A stretch of 64,000 nt of DNA from Bradyrhizobium sp. LTSP849. Lineage in GTDB: Bacteria > Pseudomonadota > Alphaproteobacteria > Rhizobiales > Xanthobacteraceae. The stretch covers positions 62,001 to 126,000 of the forward strand of contig NZ_JYMR01000039.1 in the NCBI RefSeq assembly GCF_000938255.1. The letters are read 5' to 3'. Both the position numbers and the translations under genes were made by a program. Of this stretch, positions 41,677 through 49,891 are shown one piece after another. The stretch's first letter is position 1, and every line of letters starts with the position of its first letter. Below the pieces are notes generated by a model. That model had not been told where the DNA came from. It did not search any database and worked only from the letters and a program-made list of their open reading frames with translations.

Positions 41677-43188
41677 TTAGTCGGCGTGCGCCTTCGAAGG
41701 CGTCATCCGGAACGCGCGCCCCTCCTTCATCCACGCCGCGCGCTCGTCGCGCAACAGTGTGCGGCGAACTTTTCCGGAATCATCGCGCGGTGGCGCGCTG
41801 ACGATCTCAAAACTCTCGGGATGCTTGTAGCGGCTGAGCTTGTCCTTCAAAAAATCCGCCATGCCGTCGGAGATCGCCTGACCGTCAGCGCCGGCCTCCA
41901 GCTCGATGATGGCGTGCACGCGCTGGCCGAATTCCGGATCGGGCAACCCCACCACGACGCAGGAGCGCACGCCGGGACAAGCGGAAACCGCAGCCTCGAC
42001 CTCGGCCGGATAGATGTTGGCGCCGCCGCGCAGCACCATATCGGCGAGACGGTCGCCGAGATAAAGATAGCCCTCTGCATCGAGCCTGCCGATATCGCCG
42101 AGCGATTCCCAGCCGTCGGTGCGGCGCTTCGGCTCGGCGCCGAGATAGTGATAGGTGGCGTCAGTGCCCTCATTGTTGAGGAAATAGATCTCGCCGGTCT
42201 CGCCCGGCGCGACGTCCTTGCCGTCCTCGCCGACGATACGTAAGCGCGCCATCTCGCCGATCTTGCCGACCGACCCCTTGTGCGTCAGCCATTCCGTGCC
42301 GGAGATGATGCACGAGCCCTGCCGCTCGGTGCCGCCATAGAGCTCCCAGACCCGCTCCGGTCCGAGCCAGGCGATCCAGTTCTCCTTCAACCAGGGCGGC
42401 ATCGGAGCCGCCATGTGGAACACGGTCTGGAGGCTCGACACATCGTAGGAATTGCGCACGTCCTCCGGCAGCGCCCAGATCCGGTGCATCATGGTCGGCA
42501 CGAAATTAACCCATTGCACGCGCTCGCGCGCGATCAGCCGCAGCGTTTCCTCGGCGTCGAACTTGACGAGACCAGTGAGCCGGCCGCCGCCGAACAGCGC
42601 ATAGTGCGACAGGATGAACGGCGCATTGTGATAGAGCGGCCCCGGATTGAGCAGCGAGGCGCCGGTGGGGATGTTGAGCGGCAGCGGGGCGACGGTGTCG
42701 GTCACGGCCGGATGGTGATCGAGGATCACTTTTGGGCGGCCGGTCGAGCCGCCGCTGGTCATGGCCTTCCAGTAGCGCGCCACCGGCGGGTTGAGCTGCT
42801 CATCGGAAAAACCCTCCGGCACGAAATCGGCAGGCAACCGGTTCGGCGCATTCCAGTCGGCTTCGCCGCCGACCACCAGCGCCGGCTTCAAAATGTCGAG
42901 CACGGCAGCGGCTTCGCCGCGCGGCAGCCGCCATGACAGCGAGGTCGGTGTCGCCCCGCATTTCCACACCGCAAACGAGGTCTCGAAGAATGCATTGCCA
43001 TTGGGCAGGCCGATTGCGACAAAATCGCCGGGCTTGACGCCCTTCGCCGCGAACGCCCGGGCGCGCCTGTTGGCGCCGCGTTCGAGCTCGTCCCATGTCA
43101 GCGTGTCCTGCCCATGGCGGACGGCGATCGTGCCTTGCGGTTTGCGTTGCGCGTACCAGCGCGGCACGTCGGACAGGGGCAGCAGCAT
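41677..43188 (-). CDS. AMP-dependent acid-CoA ligase
   Basis: The 503-residue adenylate-forming enzyme has MTSGGSTGRPKVI, ELYGGTERQG, the SLGDIGRLDAEGYLYLGDR hinge region, MVLRGGANIYPAEVEAAV and a C-terminal DDSGKVRRTLL with the catalytic Lys. It activates an unidentified carboxylic acid to its CoA ester. It is the first gene of the cluster (ligase, RraA, cupin, TctC), each 25-48 bp apart. Confidence 0.88.
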   Translation of the reverse strand: MLLPLSDVPRWYAQRKPQGTIAVRHGQDTLTWDELERGANRRARAFAAKGVKPGDFVAIGLPNGNAFFETSFAVWKCGATPTSLSWRLPRGEAAAVLDILKPALVVGGEADWNAPNRLPADFVPEGFSDEQLNPPVARYWKAMTSGGSTGRPKVILDHHPAVTDTVAPLPLNIPTGASLLNPGPLYHNAPFILSHYALFGGGRLTGLVKFDAEETLRLIARERVQWVNFVPTMMHRIWALPEDVRNSYDVSSLQTVFHMAAPMPPWLKENWIAWLGPERVWELYGGTERQGSCIISGTEWLTHKGSVGKIGEMARLRIVGEDGKDVAPGETGEIYFLNNEGTDATYHYLGAEPKRRTDGWESLGDIGRLDAEGYLYLGDRLADMVLRGGANIYPAEVEAAVSACPGVRSCVVVGLPDPEFGQRVHAIIELEAGADGQAISDGMADFLKDKLSRYKHPESFEIVSAPPRDDSGKVRRTLLRDERAAWMKEGRAFRMTPSKAHAD

Positions 43189-43267
43189 CAGGCGTTTCCA
43201 GTTCGTCTTCTTGGCGCCGCCTCAGGGCGAGGCGGTCACGGGACGAAGTGTAACAGCCGGAGCCAAC

Positions 43268-43312
43268 CCTTCAAGGTGCCTGCCTTCAAGGTGCCCGCCT
43301 TCAAGGCATCCG
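43268..43312. repeat. three 15-bp tandem repeats
   Basis: CCTTCAAGGTGCCTG, CCTTCAAGGTGCCCG and CCTTCAAGGCATCCG follow each other without a gap, in the 126-bp gap after the hydrolase pseudogene. Confidence 0.75.
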
Positions 43313-43314
43313 CA

Positions 43315-44344
43315 TCAGCGCTCCGCTCCGCAGCCCGGAATATCGAACAGCGCCGCAAGGCCGCATTTCGAGGTCAGCATCTTGTCACCGTCATGGCCGA
43401 CGCCGGCGACGTCCCACACCCTGTGATTGGGTGTGCCGTGGTCGCGCTTCGCCATCGCGTCCACATAGGCGTGACCGCGGGCGTAGCGATAAGGGCCTTG
43501 TGCCTTGGCCATGCAGCTCTTGTCGAGCGCAGGATGCTCCGGATTGGTGTCGAGCGTGCCGAGCAGGTAGATCACGTCACGCTCGACATAGCGCTGCTCG
43601 AGCGCAGCCGGCGTCGCGTCGGCGAGATAAAGCGGGCGTTCGTCCATGCCGTATTTCCAGTTGTTGTAGCCCGGACAGGACGCAGCAATCGCGGGCACGG
43701 GCCGATCGGCACTGAAATACGCATAGGACGACGGGTTGGCGACGACGTAGCGGACATCAATGTGCTGACGCGACAGCGCCGCCTCGCCTTTGCCGGCGAT
43801 GGCGTAGCGCTGCGCGACCTGGCCGCCGCCGGAATGACCGGCAACCACGACCTGCTTCAGATTCGGGAAGATGCGCCGGTCGGACAATTTTGCGAGGATC
43901 GCATCCAGCGCCTCGAAAGAAGAAACCGGGTTCGGCGCAAGCGCCGCATCGCCGCCCTCCCAATCCCTCCAGCGACCAGCGCAGTGTTTCCGCCGGCAGC
44001 TTGTGCGCTTCGATATCAATCTCCGCCAGGAACTGCGGCACGATCATGATCGCGCTCTTGCCATCATTGCCCGCTGCGACCTGCGCGGTGTTGGCTGAAA
44101 TATAATATTCGTCGGCGTTGCGCAGGCGTCCGTGCAGCACGATGATCGCGCGAGAGATCGCCGGTAACGGCATCGACCAGTCGCTGGACACGTAAAGCGG
44201 CAAAATGCCCTGCCCGCCGACCGAAAGCCGCGCATCGGCAATCGCCTTCACCGGCTTGCGGTTGGGAGCATCCTCATCCGCGGCGCGCGCATGGCCGCAA
44301 ATGAGCGCCAAAGCGATTACGGCAAGACCGGCCAGCGCTCTCAT
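43315..44344 (-). pseudogene. secreted alpha/beta hydrolase disrupted by a frameshift
   Basis: Two overlapping frames on the minus strand belong to one protein. The first (from 44344) has a signal peptide (MRALAGLAVIALALICGHAR) and runs to AETLRWSLEG. The second resumes at WEGGDAALAPN and carries VVVAGHSGGGQVAQRY, the Ser elbow, and a distal DVAGVGHDGDKM with a His. At 43961-43966 the sequence is GGATTGGGAG on the minus strand; removal of one T would join the frames. So either a recent frameshift or a sequencing error. Intact it would be about 340 residues, a secreted hydrolase. Confidence 0.78.
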
Positions 44345-44548
44345 GTCGTCCCCCTCGAATTCAAATCGACCAAACTCTACGCGCATCGGATAGTGCGCGG
44401 CTGTGACTGCCGCGCCACGTCAAGCAAAAAATGTCAGCATCCCAGCCATGAAATTCCCGGGTTCCATGGGTGACAAGCCGGCGATAAAGGGGCAAAAATC
44501 TGTTCCGACTCAGTTCGGGTTGAGTTTTGCAAGGAATGCTCTCGTAGA

Positions 44549-45172
44549 ATGTCGGACGTAGTTGCATCGCGTCGCGCGGCGCCGCTTATCGTTGCCGCAG
44601 CAGGGTTTTTTCTGCTGACGTCGTCGCATGTCCACGCCCAATGGTGGAAGCGCGCACCGGTCGATTTCGAGGAATGCGCCGACGCGGCCGAGAAAGCCGC
44701 GACCAAGGCCGAGAAGACATCAGCACTTGCCGACTGCAACGCCAAGTTCGCCGGCCGCCGCAAGACCGGCGGTGGCTACACCTATTACGACTTCCTGCAA
44801 GACCGCACCTTCGACATCGCCGGACCCAATCCGACGCCGGAGGAGCAGAAGAAGATCGACGAATCCTACACCGCCTATCTCGCCAATCAGCGCCGCAGCA
44901 CCGTCGTGGCCGATGCCCTCGCGCGCCAGCAACAGGAACAACAGGCGCAACAGATCCAGCAGGTGGCGCTGCGCACCGAGGTCGAGCGCGTGCCCGTTCC
45001 GGTCGAGCGGCCCAAGGTCTTACAGGCCGGCGGCGATCCGCGATCACGGCAAAAGGGCGCGAACTGCACCAAGAGTGCATTCTCCTGCGAATGGCCGCGC
45101 CTGTCGGAGGGATTGAGCGATCTGAAGAAGATGTTCAGCCCGACGCCGAGCAAGCCGGCGAAGAAGGGCTGA
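44549..45172 (+). CDS. secreted hypothetical protein with coiled, Gln-rich middle
   Basis: The 207-residue protein has a signal peptide (APLIVAAAGFFLLTSSHVHA), then AQWWKRAPVDFEECADAAEK. Residues about 100-145 are Gln/Ala-rich, likely helical (ALARQQQEQQAQQIQQ), and the tail is CTKSAFSCEWPRLSEGL. No known domain is recognised. It is alone between the hydrolase pseudogene and a family B repeat. Confidence 0.65.
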   Translation: MSDVVASRRAAPLIVAAAGFFLLTSSHVHAQWWKRAPVDFEECADAAEKAATKAEKTSALADCNAKFAGRRKTGGGYTYYDFLQDRTFDIAGPNPTPEEQKKIDESYTAYLANQRRSTVVADALARQQQEQQAQQIQQVALRTEVERVPVPVERPKVLQAGGDPRSRQKGANCTKSAFSCEWPRLSEGLSDLKKMFSPTPSKPAKKG

Positions 45173-45188
45173 GTTTGCCATGCCGAAT

Positions 45189-45280
45189 GTAGGGTGGGCA
45201 AAGGCGCGCCCTTCGCGCGCCGTGCCCACCACCGAACAGCTGGAGAAAATGGTGGGCACGCTTCGCTTTGCCCACCCTAC
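45189..45280. repeat. dispersed palindromic repeat, family B copy 2
   Basis: Arms GTAGGGTGGGCAAAGG and CTTTGCCCACCCTAC enclose inner GTGCCCACC/GGTGGGCAC arms, matching the copy at 11833-11922. It lies between convergent small-protein genes. Confidence 0.85.
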
Positions 45281-45290
45281 AACTCCGCCG

Positions 45291-45494
45291 TCAGTTCGTG
45301 TGCTTCTTCTTGGTGTGCCTGGGTGTCGCCACCGGCGCAGCGACTGTTGGTGAATTGCCCAACGCCGACCTGCTCTCCTGCAATCGCCTGTCATAGCCGG
45401 GAGAGTTCATGACGGTCGGCGGCCTTGCCTCCGCGATCGTCGATCCGCCACAGAACGCGGCCAGCGCGAGCCCGACTATCAAACGACGTTTCAT
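45291..45494 (-). CDS. small secreted hypothetical protein
   Basis: The 67-residue product has a signal peptide (MKRRLIVGLALAAFCGGSTI, cleavage near AEA) and a Pro/Arg/Lys-rich mature part ending TPRHTKKKHTN. AGGAG precedes the ATG at 6 bp. It shares its strand with the PanE-like gene 12 bp upstream, so the two may be co-transcribed. Function unknown. Confidence 0.6.
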   Translation of the reverse strand: MKRRLIVGLALAAFCGGSTIAEARPPTVMNSPGYDRRLQESRSALGNSPTVAAPVATPRHTKKKHTN

Positions 45495-45506
45495 CGCGCT
45501 CCTCCA

Positions 45507-46511
45507 TCAACCGCCGCGAATCTGCTGCGGCGTCAGCCCGGGCGGGCCCGCGGCCGCCGTCTCGGCGTCCCTGATCAGCGCAACAATGCGGCGCATCAGC
45601 GGCACATCGACATTGTTCTGCTCGGCCAGCGCAATGACCGCACCCTGGAGGTAGTCGATCTCGGTCCGGCGCCCCTGCTTCAAATCCTGCCACATCGAGG
45701 AGCGCGCCTCTGGATCGATCTTCATCGTCCGCCCCAGGATCGCGCTGAAGATCATATCGGGCAACCTCAGCATTGTCGGCATCCAGTTCGGCGGGATCGG
45801 CGTCGCCGAGGCCGGCGTGATGCCGGCAGCCTTCAGTGTGGCGAGCCCTTCCGCCATCTGGTCGGCAAACAATTTTCGCCAGTCGCGGTTCGCCAGTTGC
45901 GCGGCGAGCGGCATGTCGGACAACGCGCTGAGCGCGTTGTTCAAATTGATGATCAGCTTGCCCCATTGCACGCCGGTGATGTCACGGCTCGCGCGCACGG
46001 CGAGACCGGGCGCCGAGAGTGCCGCGGCCGTGTTGTCCGCATCTTCGCCGACATGAATGTCGCCCGAGGTCGAACGATGGAAGCGGCCCTCGCCCATCGC
46101 GATCACGTTGAACGGCACCATGCCGGCGAGCACGCGCCGACCGCCGAGCCGCTGATGCAGCGCGGCGACATTGCCGACGCCGTTCTGAAGGGAGACGATG
46201 ACGGCATCCTGCGGCGCATGCTGCGCGATCTGGTCCGCGACATCAGCGGTGTCGGCGCTCTTCACGGTGACCAGCACGATTCCGGCGCTGTGGAAGATCG
46301 CGGGATCGTCCGACAGTGCGAGCTGGCCGGCGCCTAACTTCTGCTCGGAGCCGTCGAAATCGGTCAGCCGCAGGCCGAACCGCTCGATCTCGGTCTTCAC
46401 CCGCGGCCGCACCAAAAGCGCGACGCGACGGTCGGCGGCGGCCAGCTGGCCTCCGACAAAACAGCCGATGGCGCCCGCGCCGGCCACCACGATCGATCGA
46501 TCCGTAACCAC
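45507..46511 (-). CDS. ketopantoate reductase family protein (PanE/ApbA-like), 2
   Basis: The 334-residue protein begins at a GTG (46511) that follows GGGAGCAAGCC; an in-frame ATG at 46604 gives a non-family extension. It has VVAGAGAIGCFVGGQLAAAD, SLQNGVGNVAAL and the catalytic-Lys VQWGKLIINLNNALSALSD, with the C-terminal SSMWQDLKQGRRTEIDYL block of true PanE-like reductases. It uses NADPH to reduce a 2-oxo acid lactone-type substrate, classically 2-dehydropantoate. This member keeps the QDLxxGRxTEID motif better than the one at 17920-18894, so of the two it is the better PanE candidate. Confidence 0.86.
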   Translation of the reverse strand: MVTDRSIVVAGAGAIGCFVGGQLAAADRRVALLVRPRVKTEIERFGLRLTDFDGSEQKLGAGQLALSDDPAIFHSAGIVLVTVKSADTADVADQIAQHAPQDAVIVSLQNGVGNVAALHQRLGGRRVLAGMVPFNVIAMGEGRFHRSTSGDIHVGEDADNTAAALSAPGLAVRASRDITGVQWGKLIINLNNALSALSDMPLAAQLANRDWRKLFADQMAEGLATLKAAGITPASATPIPPNWMPTMLRLPDMIFSAILGRTMKIDPEARSSMWQDLKQGRRTEIDYLQGAVIALAEQNNVDVPLMRRIVALIRDAETAAAGPPGLTPQQIRGG

Positions 46512-46667
46512 CTGGCTTGCTCCCTGAATGACCGGCCCTCGATAGCAGAGCCGACGCTGGCTGCCCATCGCCCGGTTGCGGCGCAATCGCCTTGTAACCG
46601 TCATGAGAGCCTCATATGTTTTCGACAGGGGCTTGTTACCGGCAAGAGAACGCCAAAGGAGAACGCC

Positions 46668-47279
46668 ATGGGTTTACTCGACGTCCTCAACGGCATGCAG
46701 AACGGCCCTCGCGGCCCGAGCGCGCCGAGTTCACAATCCTCATCCAGCGGCGGCATGTCGCCCATGACCATGGCGATCCTTGGTCTGCTGGCCTGGAAGA
46801 CTTTCAAGCATTTGACGGCAGGCCAGCCGGGCGCAGCGCCGCAGACGGCGCCGACTTCTGTGCCGCCGCCGGTGAATGCGGGCCCGGGCGGAGGCCTAGG
46901 TGGCGCGCTTGGAGGTGCTCTTGGCGGAGGCGGCGGCCTCGGTGATGTGCTCAAGGGTGGCCTCGGCGGCCTGCTTGCGGGCGGCGCGGCCGGCAGTGTG
47001 CTCAGCGGCGGGCTCGGCGATCTCCTCAACCAGCTTCAGCAGGGCGGCCACGGCGAGACCGCCAACACCTGGGTCGGCAAGGGCGAGAACAAGCCTATCG
47101 CCCCCGGTGATCTCGCCAATGCACTCGGCGCCGATCAGATCCAAAGCCTCACCGCCCAGAGCGGCCTGTCACGCGACGAGCTGCTCTCCGGCCTCAGCCA
47201 GTATCTGCCGCAGGTGATCGACCATTTGACGCCGGACGGACGGCTGCCGACCGAGAACGAGATCTCGGACCGAGTCTGA
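46668..47279 (+). CDS. YidB-like (DUF937) family protein
   Basis: The 203-residue protein has a short N-terminal segment (MGLLDVLNGMQNG), a hydrophobic stretch (MTMAILGLLAWKTFKHL), a Gly/Ala/Leu-rich low-complexity middle, and the DUF937 core (TANTWVGKGENKPIAPGDLA, LSRDELLSGLSQYLPQVID). Function is unknown; the family is often linked to stress or envelope. AAGGAG precedes the ATG. Confidence 0.82.
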   Translation: MGLLDVLNGMQNGPRGPSAPSSQSSSSGGMSPMTMAILGLLAWKTFKHLTAGQPGAAPQTAPTSVPPPVNAGPGGGLGGALGGALGGGGGLGDVLKGGLGGLLAGGAAGSVLSGGLGDLLNQLQQGGHGETANTWVGKGENKPIAPGDLANALGADQIQSLTAQSGLSRDELLSGLSQYLPQVIDHLTPDGRLPTENEISDRV

Positions 47280-47307
47280 TTTTAGTCAAACCGAGGGGAG
47301 CACTGAC

Positions 47308-47580
47308 ATGAGCATGGGCGGCATCTTGTGGATCATCGTCGTCGGCTTCGTCGCCGGCCTTATCGCACGCTGGCTGGCGCCGGGGCCGAACAACCCGTCA
47401 GGCTTCATCCTGACCACCATCCTCGGCATCGTCGGTGCGTTTCTCGCGACCTTCATCGGCCAGGCCATCGGCCATTACGGTCCTGACCAGGGCGCCGGCT
47501 TCATCATGGCCACCATCGGCGCCGTGGTAGTGCTGTTCATCTGGCACCGGCTGGTGGCGAGCGGCGTGATCAAGGGGTAG
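47308..47580 (+). CDS. GlsB/YeaQ/YmgE-family small membrane protein
   Basis: The 90-residue protein has three hydrophobic segments (ILWIIVVGFVAGLIARWLAP, GFILTTILGIVGAFLATFIG, and GFIMATIGAVVVLFIWHRLV) with the Gly-rich pattern of transglycosylase-associated stress proteins. A GAGGGGAGC ribosome site precedes the ATG. It is 28 bp after the YidB-like gene and likely in the same unit. Confidence 0.88.
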   Translation: MSMGGILWIIVVGFVAGLIARWLAPGPNNPSGFILTTILGIVGAFLATFIGQAIGHYGPDQGAGFIMATIGAVVVLFIWHRLVASGVIKG

Positions 47581-47605
47581 CCCATCTCGCCCGGCAAATT
47601 CTTGC

Positions 47606-47725
47606 GTCGTCCCGGCGAAGGCCGGGACCCACCCACAGGATTGGGTTTGGCGAAGACTCGTAGTTGTCAGTGTCGCGTCGCAACGGCCATTTGTGGTTAT
47701 GGGTCCCGGCCTTCGCCGGGACGAC
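47606..47725. repeat. dispersed palindromic repeat, family A copy 3
   Basis: Left arm 47606-47631 and right arm 47699-47725 are near-perfect inverted copies (GTCGTCCCGGCGAAGG...) around 67 bp. It lies between convergent genes. Confidence 0.88.
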
Positions 47726-47774
47726 AACTTTGTTTGACGCGCCCGGGGGACGTCACCCCGGCACAGTTACGTAA

Positions 47775-48560
47775 TCACGTCACCAAATGCATCCCGGCAT
47801 CCATGCGCACGATCTCGCCGGTCATGTTGCTCGACGCCGGCATCGCCAGGAAGCAGACGAGCTGGGCGATATCATCAGCGGTTGAGGCGACCTTGAGCGG
47901 CACCTTCGCGACCACACTGTCGCGCACCTGCTTGGCGCCGGCCTCGCCGCGACCCTTGGTGAACCAGGGCGTGTCGATATAGCCGGGGCACACCGTGTTG
48001 ACGCGGATCAGCGGCGCCAGCGCACGTGACAGCGACAGCGTCATCGTGTTCAGCGCGCCCTTGCTTGCAGCGTACGCAATCGACGAGCCGACGCCGCTGA
48101 TGCCGGCCACTGAAGAGACGTTCACCACTGCCGACGGCCGCCCCGACGCCTTCGCGCCGGCCTCGAGCAGGCTGCGCGCGGCACGTACCATCTGGAACGG
48201 GCCGATGGTGTTGACGCCGTAGAGTCGCTGGAAATCTTCAGCCGACAATCCATCGAGGTCGGCATGCGCGACGTGCTTGGTAGTGCCGGCATTGTTGACG
48301 AGGATGTCGAGCCGGCCCCAGGGCGCTGCTGCCGCCACGATCTTGCGGCAATCCTCGTCGCGCGAGACATCGCCTTGCGCGACCAGAACTTCCGCCGCGC
48401 CCGCCTTGCGGCAGACTTCCGCGGTCGCCTCGGCTTCCTTCTGGCTCGAGGAATAGTTGATGACGAGCCGCGCCCCACTCCGCGCGAGAATTTCAGCGGT
48501 CGCTGCGCCGAGCCCGGATGCCGACCCCGTCACGATTGCGCACAAACTGTCCTTTGCCAT
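47775..48560 (-). CDS. short-chain dehydrogenase/reductase (SDR)
   Basis: The 261-residue protein has VTGSASGLGAATAEILAR, ILVNNAGTTKHV, and the active-site IAYAASKGALNTMTL with Y-x3-K. The TGxxxGxG motif is complete, and the C-terminal ends with SSNMTGEIVRMDAGMHLV, as in classical NAD(P) SDRs. The substrate is unknown. It is divergent from the acyl-CoA dehydrogenase locus. Confidence 0.9.
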   Translation of the reverse strand: MAKDSLCAIVTGSASGLGAATAEILARSGARLVINYSSSQKEAEATAEVCRKAGAAEVLVAQGDVSRDEDCRKIVAAAAPWGRLDILVNNAGTTKHVAHADLDGLSAEDFQRLYGVNTIGPFQMVRAARSLLEAGAKASGRPSAVVNVSSVAGISGVGSSIAYAASKGALNTMTLSLSRALAPLIRVNTVCPGYIDTPWFTKGRGEAGAKQVRDSVVAKVPLKVASTADDIAQLVCFLAMPASSNMTGEIVRMDAGMHLVT

Positions 48561-48808
48561 CCGGATTTCCTTCCCCGTTATTAAATTGCCGACGCCCTGT
48601 TTAGCGAGTTTGCCGCGCCCTGCAAATCGAGCAAACTCCGCTAAGCGGAATTAGTCCAGATCGGTTCTTGTCCCCATGCCGACGCCGCAGATGGACCTGC
48701 GATCCACGCTTGTCAGAGCCATGGCTTTTTCCGATCATCCGGCGCAAGAAGAGACTGCGCGGCGGCCCATCGGGCGGAACGCGCCAATGGTAAAACACGG
48801 GGAACGCT

Positions 48809-49873
48809 GTGGCGGAGAGTGACAATATCGTCGTCGAGACCGCGGAGAAAATCTTCGCCGATCTCGCCGATCCGCAGACCATCAACAACGACAAGAAGAA
48901 TTCGTGGCAGGCGCCGCTGTGGCAGGCGCTGAGCGAAGCCGGCCTGCCGCTGTCCTGGGTGCCGGATGACCTCGGCGGCTCCGGCGCGAGCCTCGCTGAC
49001 GGTTTTGCGCTTCTCAACGCCGCCGGCCGTTTCGCCGTCGCGGTTCCCCTGGCCGAGACCATGCTCGCAGGCTGGCTGCTCGCGCAAGCGAAGATTACAT
49101 CACCCGAAGGTGAGATGACGGTGCTGCCGGCGTCTCCGAAGGATCGCATCACGCTCGCCCCAGACGGCTCGCTCTCCGGCCGCGCCCGTGGCGTGCCGTT
49201 TGCGAAAGCGGCCAGGCATTTTGCGGTGCTGGCGCACGGCAAGGACGGCTTCTCGATCGCATTGGTCGACGTGAGCAAGGGCCGGATCGAATCCGGGCTC
49301 AATGTCGGCTACGACCATAGCGACACCGTTACGCTCGACAAAGTCCAGCCCGTCACCATCAAGCCCGCGCCAAAGGAGTTTGACCAAACCACAATGATGC
49401 TGATGGGCGGTGTCGCGCGCAGCCTTCAGATCGCCGGCGCGCTGGAAGCGATGCTTGACATCTCCGTGCGTTACTCCAACGAGCGCGTCGCCTTCGAGAA
49501 GAAGATTTCGAAATTCCAGGCCGTGCAGCACAATCTCGCGCGCCTCGCCGGCGAGTCCGCCGCAGCGTTGGCTGCCGCAACGTCAGCAGCCGACGCCATT
49601 GCGAACGCAAAGTCGTTCGACGACGAGGTCTATCTCGAAGCCGCGTCGGCAAAGATCCGTTGCGCCGAGGCAGCAGAGAAAGGCGGCGGCATCGCGCATC
49701 AGGTGCACGGCGCCATCGGCTTCACCAACGAGCACATCCTGCACCGCTATTCGCTGCGGGCGTTGGCCTGGCGCGACGATTTCGGTTCGGAGAGCCACTG
49801 GGCCGTCGAGCTCGGCAAGCTCGTCGCCAATCGCGGCGCCGATGAATTGTGGCCGCTCGTGGCGTCGCGCTGA
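48809..49873 (+). CDS. acyl-CoA dehydrogenase family protein, smaller subunit type
   Basis: The 354-residue protein is shorter than typical members. It has EAGLPLSWVPDDLGGSGASL, RVAFEKKISKFQAVQHNLARLAGE and the C-terminal HQVHGAIGFTNEHILHRYSL, as in the small partners of two-protein dehydrogenases. The usual substrate-binding TEPGxGSD segment of full-length enzymes is weak here, so it may work only with the next gene. The start is GTG at 48809 (GGGGAACGCT before it). It is 18 bp from the second dehydrogenase gene. Confidence 0.83.
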   Translation: MAESDNIVVETAEKIFADLADPQTINNDKKNSWQAPLWQALSEAGLPLSWVPDDLGGSGASLADGFALLNAAGRFAVAVPLAETMLAGWLLAQAKITSPEGEMTVLPASPKDRITLAPDGSLSGRARGVPFAKAARHFAVLAHGKDGFSIALVDVSKGRIESGLNVGYDHSDTVTLDKVQPVTIKPAPKEFDQTTMMLMGGVARSLQIAGALEAMLDISVRYSNERVAFEKKISKFQAVQHNLARLAGESAAALAAATSAADAIANAKSFDDEVYLEAASAKIRCAEAAEKGGGIAHQVHGAIGFTNEHILHRYSLRALAWRDDFGSESHWAVELGKLVANRGADELWPLVASR

Positions 49874-49891
49874 TCAGGAGACGAGACACAA

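Noticed and set aside
43268..43312. The 15-bp tandem units as an iteron-type origin.
   Set aside because: Only three copies, with no replication gene, AT-rich stretch or DnaA box nearby.
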